64,000 bases of DNA from Ophiocordyceps camponoti-saundersi (nom. inval.) (lineage: Eukaryota; Ascomycota; Sordariomycetes; Hypocreales; Ophiocordycipitaceae), in NCBI GenBank assembly GCA_003339415.1, contig PDHQ01000061.1:62001-126000 (forward strand), read 5' to 3'. This document shows positions 61,346-64,000 of this stretch, one piece after another. Below the pieces are notes generated by a model that searched no databases, was not told where the DNA came from, and saw nothing but the letters and a program-made list of their open reading frames with translations. The position numbers and the translations under genes are program-made. Every line of letters begins with the position of its first letter. Within the stretch, counting starts at the first letter, position 1.

Positions 61346-61888
61346 GGGGCGAGTCTAGGAACAGGGTATATCTTTGCTCGGGAGAAGGAGAAGGAGAAAA
61401 ACTACCTTGGAATTCATGATAGGAAAGAAAAAGGAGCTTACTGATTTTGATACCAACTCGCGCGATCGGGAGGGAATGGCGATGACGTTTTTTCCTTTGC
61501 TTTTTGGAGGTCGTTGTCCGGGTCTGGCTCCCGGGTCCGGCTCCGAGGCCCCACTCCTCGGATCCGATGACGGATATCTCAGCACGGAAGGATGCACGCG
61601 CATACCACGTGGAGGAGCAACAGACAATGTCTTGGATTCATGCCACGTGCGGGCACGGTTCGTTTTTGCGTTTCTACAATGTAAGAATCATTCCATGTTT
61701 CCTTTCTCCATCAGCATTCCAGTGCTGATGCCGGAGTGCCGGCATGGGAGGGGGCGGGTTAACAATAGGTCTTCTTCGTTTGCATATGTACTTACGTCCT
61801 TTTATGTGTATCATGTCCGTATACATACATACCTACACAAATGGAATGAGTATTGCTCTGTATCTGAAGAACCGTCCCTCACCTTGCC
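61346..61888. other. Intergenic region
   Basis: 543 bp between msh6 and the cutinase gene. It contains a GAAGGAGAAGGAGAAG purine run near 61,383-61,400 and CATACATACATACC near 61,819. An ORF crossing it (61,374-62,000) overlaps the cutinase start in another frame and has no domain. Confidence 0.5.
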
Positions 61889-62785
61889 ATGGGCCAGAAG
61901 AGCTGGAGTCTTGTATTCGTCGTTCTCGTCGGCATCATTTCCTCGGTCGGACTGTCGGCCGACGCGCGGCGGTTCAGACTGTGTCACAACTACGTACTGA
62001 TCAGCGCCCGGGGCACGCGCGAAACTGCCGGCCCGTCGCTCGGCTTCACCGACATGATACGCTTGACGCTGGCCAAGGCCCCTGGGGGGATCGAGTATGA
62101 TGTGCGATATCCGGCGAAACGTGACTACACGCAGTTGACGACGCTCATCGGAGTGGCCGACATCCGGAGACGCATCGAGCAGGGCCTGGTGCTGTGTCCG
62201 AAACAGCAGTACGCGCTTCTGGGGTATTCCCAGGGCGCGACGGCAACGCTGGCCGCCTTGCGCGAGATGCGAGGCTCCGAAGCTGAGCGGGCGATTGGCG
62301 CTGTCGTCCTCCTCGGCAATCCGTACCAGGTTCCAGGCCAGCTTTCCACAGTAGACGAGCTCGGCGGTTCGTCGACGCGGAACAGGACGGGGGCGCTGCT
62401 GAAGTTGGCGCCGAGCATAGGCCTTTCCGACGAATGGGATGCTAGCGGCAAGGTGCTGAGTATCTGCTATGGTGGCGATCCTGTATGCAGCGGCGTCGGC
62501 TTGGATACACAGGGTAAGGAGCATGTGTTTTACGGCTTCTCATTTGCGGTTCAGTACATGGGCGCCAAGTTTCTCATTGACCGACTTGAGGGCTATCGAC
62601 CATACGTTCCTTCCAAGGCGGAGGAGAGGGCGCGGGTAATTGCGCAGGTGGCCTTGGCGAAGAAATTGAAGGAGATGGAGAGGAAGAAGGACAGGGCAGA
62701 GAGGGAACAGAAGGATCAGGGACTGGGGCCTCCTGTTGGGGATATGGCGGCTTTGCCGCTGAAGGAAGAGGCGCAGACGGTTTGA
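61889..62785 (+). CDS. Secreted cutinase-family esterase with charged tail
   Basis: A serine esterase of the cutinase/acetylxylan esterase family, expected to cleave cutin, short esters or acetyl groups outside the cell. Single exon, 298 residues. A signal peptide (WSLVFVVLVGIISSVGLSADA) ends near residue 26. The triad is Ser114 in LGYSQGA, Asp197 in CYGGDPVC and His212 in EHVFY. Conserved cysteines are C32, C103, C193 and C200; C193 and C200 flank the catalytic Asp as in the family. An odd feature is a C-terminal extension (residues about 240-298) of Lys/Glu/Arg-rich sequence (AEERARVIAQVALAKKLKEM...), probably a helix or coiled coil, not part of the core fold. The start ATG has a good context (GCCATGG). 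Confidence 0.9.
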   Translation: MGQKSWSLVFVVLVGIISSVGLSADARRFRLCHNYVLISARGTRETAGPSLGFTDMIRLTLAKAPGGIEYDVRYPAKRDYTQLTTLIGVADIRRRIEQGLVLCPKQQYALLGYSQGATATLAALREMRGSEAERAIGAVVLLGNPYQVPGQLSTVDELGGSSTRNRTGALLKLAPSIGLSDEWDASGKVLSICYGGDPVCSGVGLDTQGKEHVFYGFSFAVQYMGAKFLIDRLEGYRPYVPSKAEERARVIAQVALAKKLKEMERKKDRAEREQKDQGLGPPVGDMAALPLKEEAQTV

Positions 62786-63252
62786 GATGAAACCATCTCG
62801 TTTTAACATGGGAAAGGGACAAAGAAAATGGTGAGGATGGATAAGAGAACGAACGCGTGTCTCATGTCTTTCTTTAGTGTGGACGGAAGACAATTACGGG
62901 ATGGCGAAGGCTATAGGAGTTTGGCGATGGGAGTTGTATATCTCGATATACGAATATGCCGGATTCCGTATAATTGCATCTCCGGCCCGGATGAACCCCC
63001 TCCTCCGTCTCTGTCCAACTTCACGACCCCCCCTCTCGGCCTTCATATCCTCCTCTCCTCTTCATGTCCAGATACTTAACTACCTATGCTAAACAGATAC
63101 GATAGCCTATAGGACTGAAATCGAAGTCTCGAAATTGCCTTGAGTTGCTATTCCTATATACGACTCACTCACTCTCACTGTCCCCGCTTCTTCCTGGCCT
63201 CTGACTCACCTGCTCACACTATCAGCCATTTACTCACTGTCCCTCCCTCTTC
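62786..63252. other. Intergenic region
   Basis: 467 bp between the convergent cutinase gene (plus) and the decarboxylase-like gene (minus). ORFs here are short and without domains. It holds both 3' UTRs. Confidence 0.5.
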
Positions 63253-63944
63253 TCAGTCCCTCTTCACGACAGCCAGCCGCCCTCTTACAGGCACATTGTT
63301 CACGTGTGTCAACGTCACGTTGCCCGGCTCTGGCAAGTCCTCGAGCTCGACGCCTTCGCGGAATAGCAGGCAGTGAGAGGAGCCGCCGTAGTGAAAGGTG
63401 CCCAGCTCATCGCCCTTGCGCACGCGCTGGCCCTCGTGGACGGTCACCTCACAAGAGCTGACGTCTGTCATACCCACGGCCACAAAGGCCATGAGCCCGA
63501 TGGCCGGGTTGTCAGCCTCGATCATGATGACGGCCCGCGCGGACATGCTTGTCAGATAGGACTGCGACTGCACCACGCTGTCGGGCGCAATGTCCGAGAC
63601 GTTGCGGTCGCCGACGCCAAGCGATAAAGGTATGGAGAAGTATGCGCCGGGCACTGTCATGGCTCGCCGCACAACGCCCGAAACGGGCGCACTCCATCGG
63701 TGGTAGCTGAGCGGCGTCAGGAAGGCCTGATACACAGTGCCGCCGGCAAACTGCTCCGCCAGCGGATCGTGGCCGAGCATGTCGAGAACCGAGTATGGCT
63801 GGCCCTTGGCGAAAAAAGTGTCGCGCAACTTCACCCCTCGGGCCACATTGTAAGGACTGGCCTCGCAGGCGCTGACGATGACGTCGTCGTCGTCGGGTGA
63901 CGCCACGGGACGCACCCCCGGCCGCAGACGACGCGCAAAGAAGT
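63253..63944 (-). CDS. Phosphatidylserine decarboxylase-like protein (partial)
   Basis: The C-terminal part of a pyruvoyl decarboxylase of the phosphatidylserine decarboxylase superfamily, running off the window on the 5' side. The exon starts at 63,944 after an acceptor TTGTAG, with a likely branch site (GCTGAC) about 20 bp upstream. The donor lies beyond the window, so the N-terminus is missing. Visible motifs are DFFARRLRPGVRPVA, TPLSYHRWSAPVSG with the conserved His, and FHYGGSSHCLLF. The family self-cleaves at a Gly-Ser next to LGST or similar and turns Ser into the pyruvoyl group; here the motif reads GGSS. This version occurs in fungal relatives that act on other amino-acid substrates, including PsiD-type tryptophan decarboxylases (family knowledge), so the substrate is uncertain. 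The stop codon is at 63,253-63,255. Confidence 0.85.
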
Positions 63945-64000
63945 CTACAAGAAGTTCTTGTCAGCGTCACAGGCTCATTCTCTGGCCTTCTCGGTCATGT

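Noticed and set aside
61374..62000. 208-residue ORF overlapping the start of the cutinase gene
   Set aside because: Other frame, no domain; the cutinase frame has the catalytic triad and signal peptide.
1..64000. Prokaryotic systems (CRISPR, operons, phage)
   Set aside because: Introns, fungal proteins and RIP show a fungal nuclear genome; no regularly spaced repeats were seen.

Overview
The window is nuclear DNA of a filamentous ascomycete, most likely a Sordariomycete (inferred). Its genes carry short introns of about 65-240 bp, and they encode fungal proteins: an mRNA 5'-triphosphatase (Cet1 type), Jip5, a secreted GH18 chitinase, a secreted GDPD phosphodiesterase, a WrbA-type quinone reductase, two MARVEL proteins, Dph2, Msh6, a cutinase and a phosphatidylserine-decarboxylase-like enzyme. 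The species cannot be named from the sequence.

Two compartments alternate sharply. Three blocks (about 1-28,430, 31,873-37,550 and 47,400-52,380) are AT-rich and almost free of CpA/TpG while keeping CpG. This is the signature of repeat-induced point mutation (RIP) taken close to saturation. ATG contains TpG, so these blocks have almost no start codons, and conserved retrotransposon motifs are broken at codons that RIP would alter. The gene islands at 28,454-31,722, 37,641-47,233 and 52,548-64,000 have normal base composition.

The RIP blocks can be taken apart by hand. Block 1 holds a minus-strand gag remnant beside an inverted end repeat (1-5.3 kb). A minus-strand Ty3/Gypsy pol follows (6.4-9.1 kb). 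Then comes a nested set: a plus-strand Ty1/Copia element (13,216-28,453; 297-bp LTRs; TSD CATAC, seen as TATAC on the left) is split between its RT and RNase H regions by an unclassified 7.3-kb LTR element (17,638-24,911; 301-bp LTRs; TSD TATAT). A 1.8-kb LTR-bounded element lacking recognisable genes also sits inside it (25,763-27,546; TSD TTAGT). Block 2 is one minus-strand Copia element (31,723-37,635; 150-bp LTRs; TSD ATAGG) lying 73 bp beyond the capping-enzyme stop codon. Block 3 is one plus-strand Copia element (47,234-52,542; 164-bp LTRs; TSD AGAAG).

The islands mix housekeeping genes (mRNA capping, ribosome biogenesis, diphthamide synthesis, mismatch repair) with secreted or membrane genes (chitinase with a C-terminal KDEL, GDPD, cutinase, MARVEL proteins). 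One gene, a maleylacetate-reductase-like ORF, looks truncated. The most unusual signals are: residual CpA in the RIP blocks survives almost only as GpCpA; a palindromic octamer (TCGTACGA) recurs 12 times inside the 7.3-kb element; the essential capping gene is squeezed between two RIP blocks; and the GH18 enzyme ends in an ER-retention tetrapeptide. I saw no rRNA, CRISPR array or intact tRNA.
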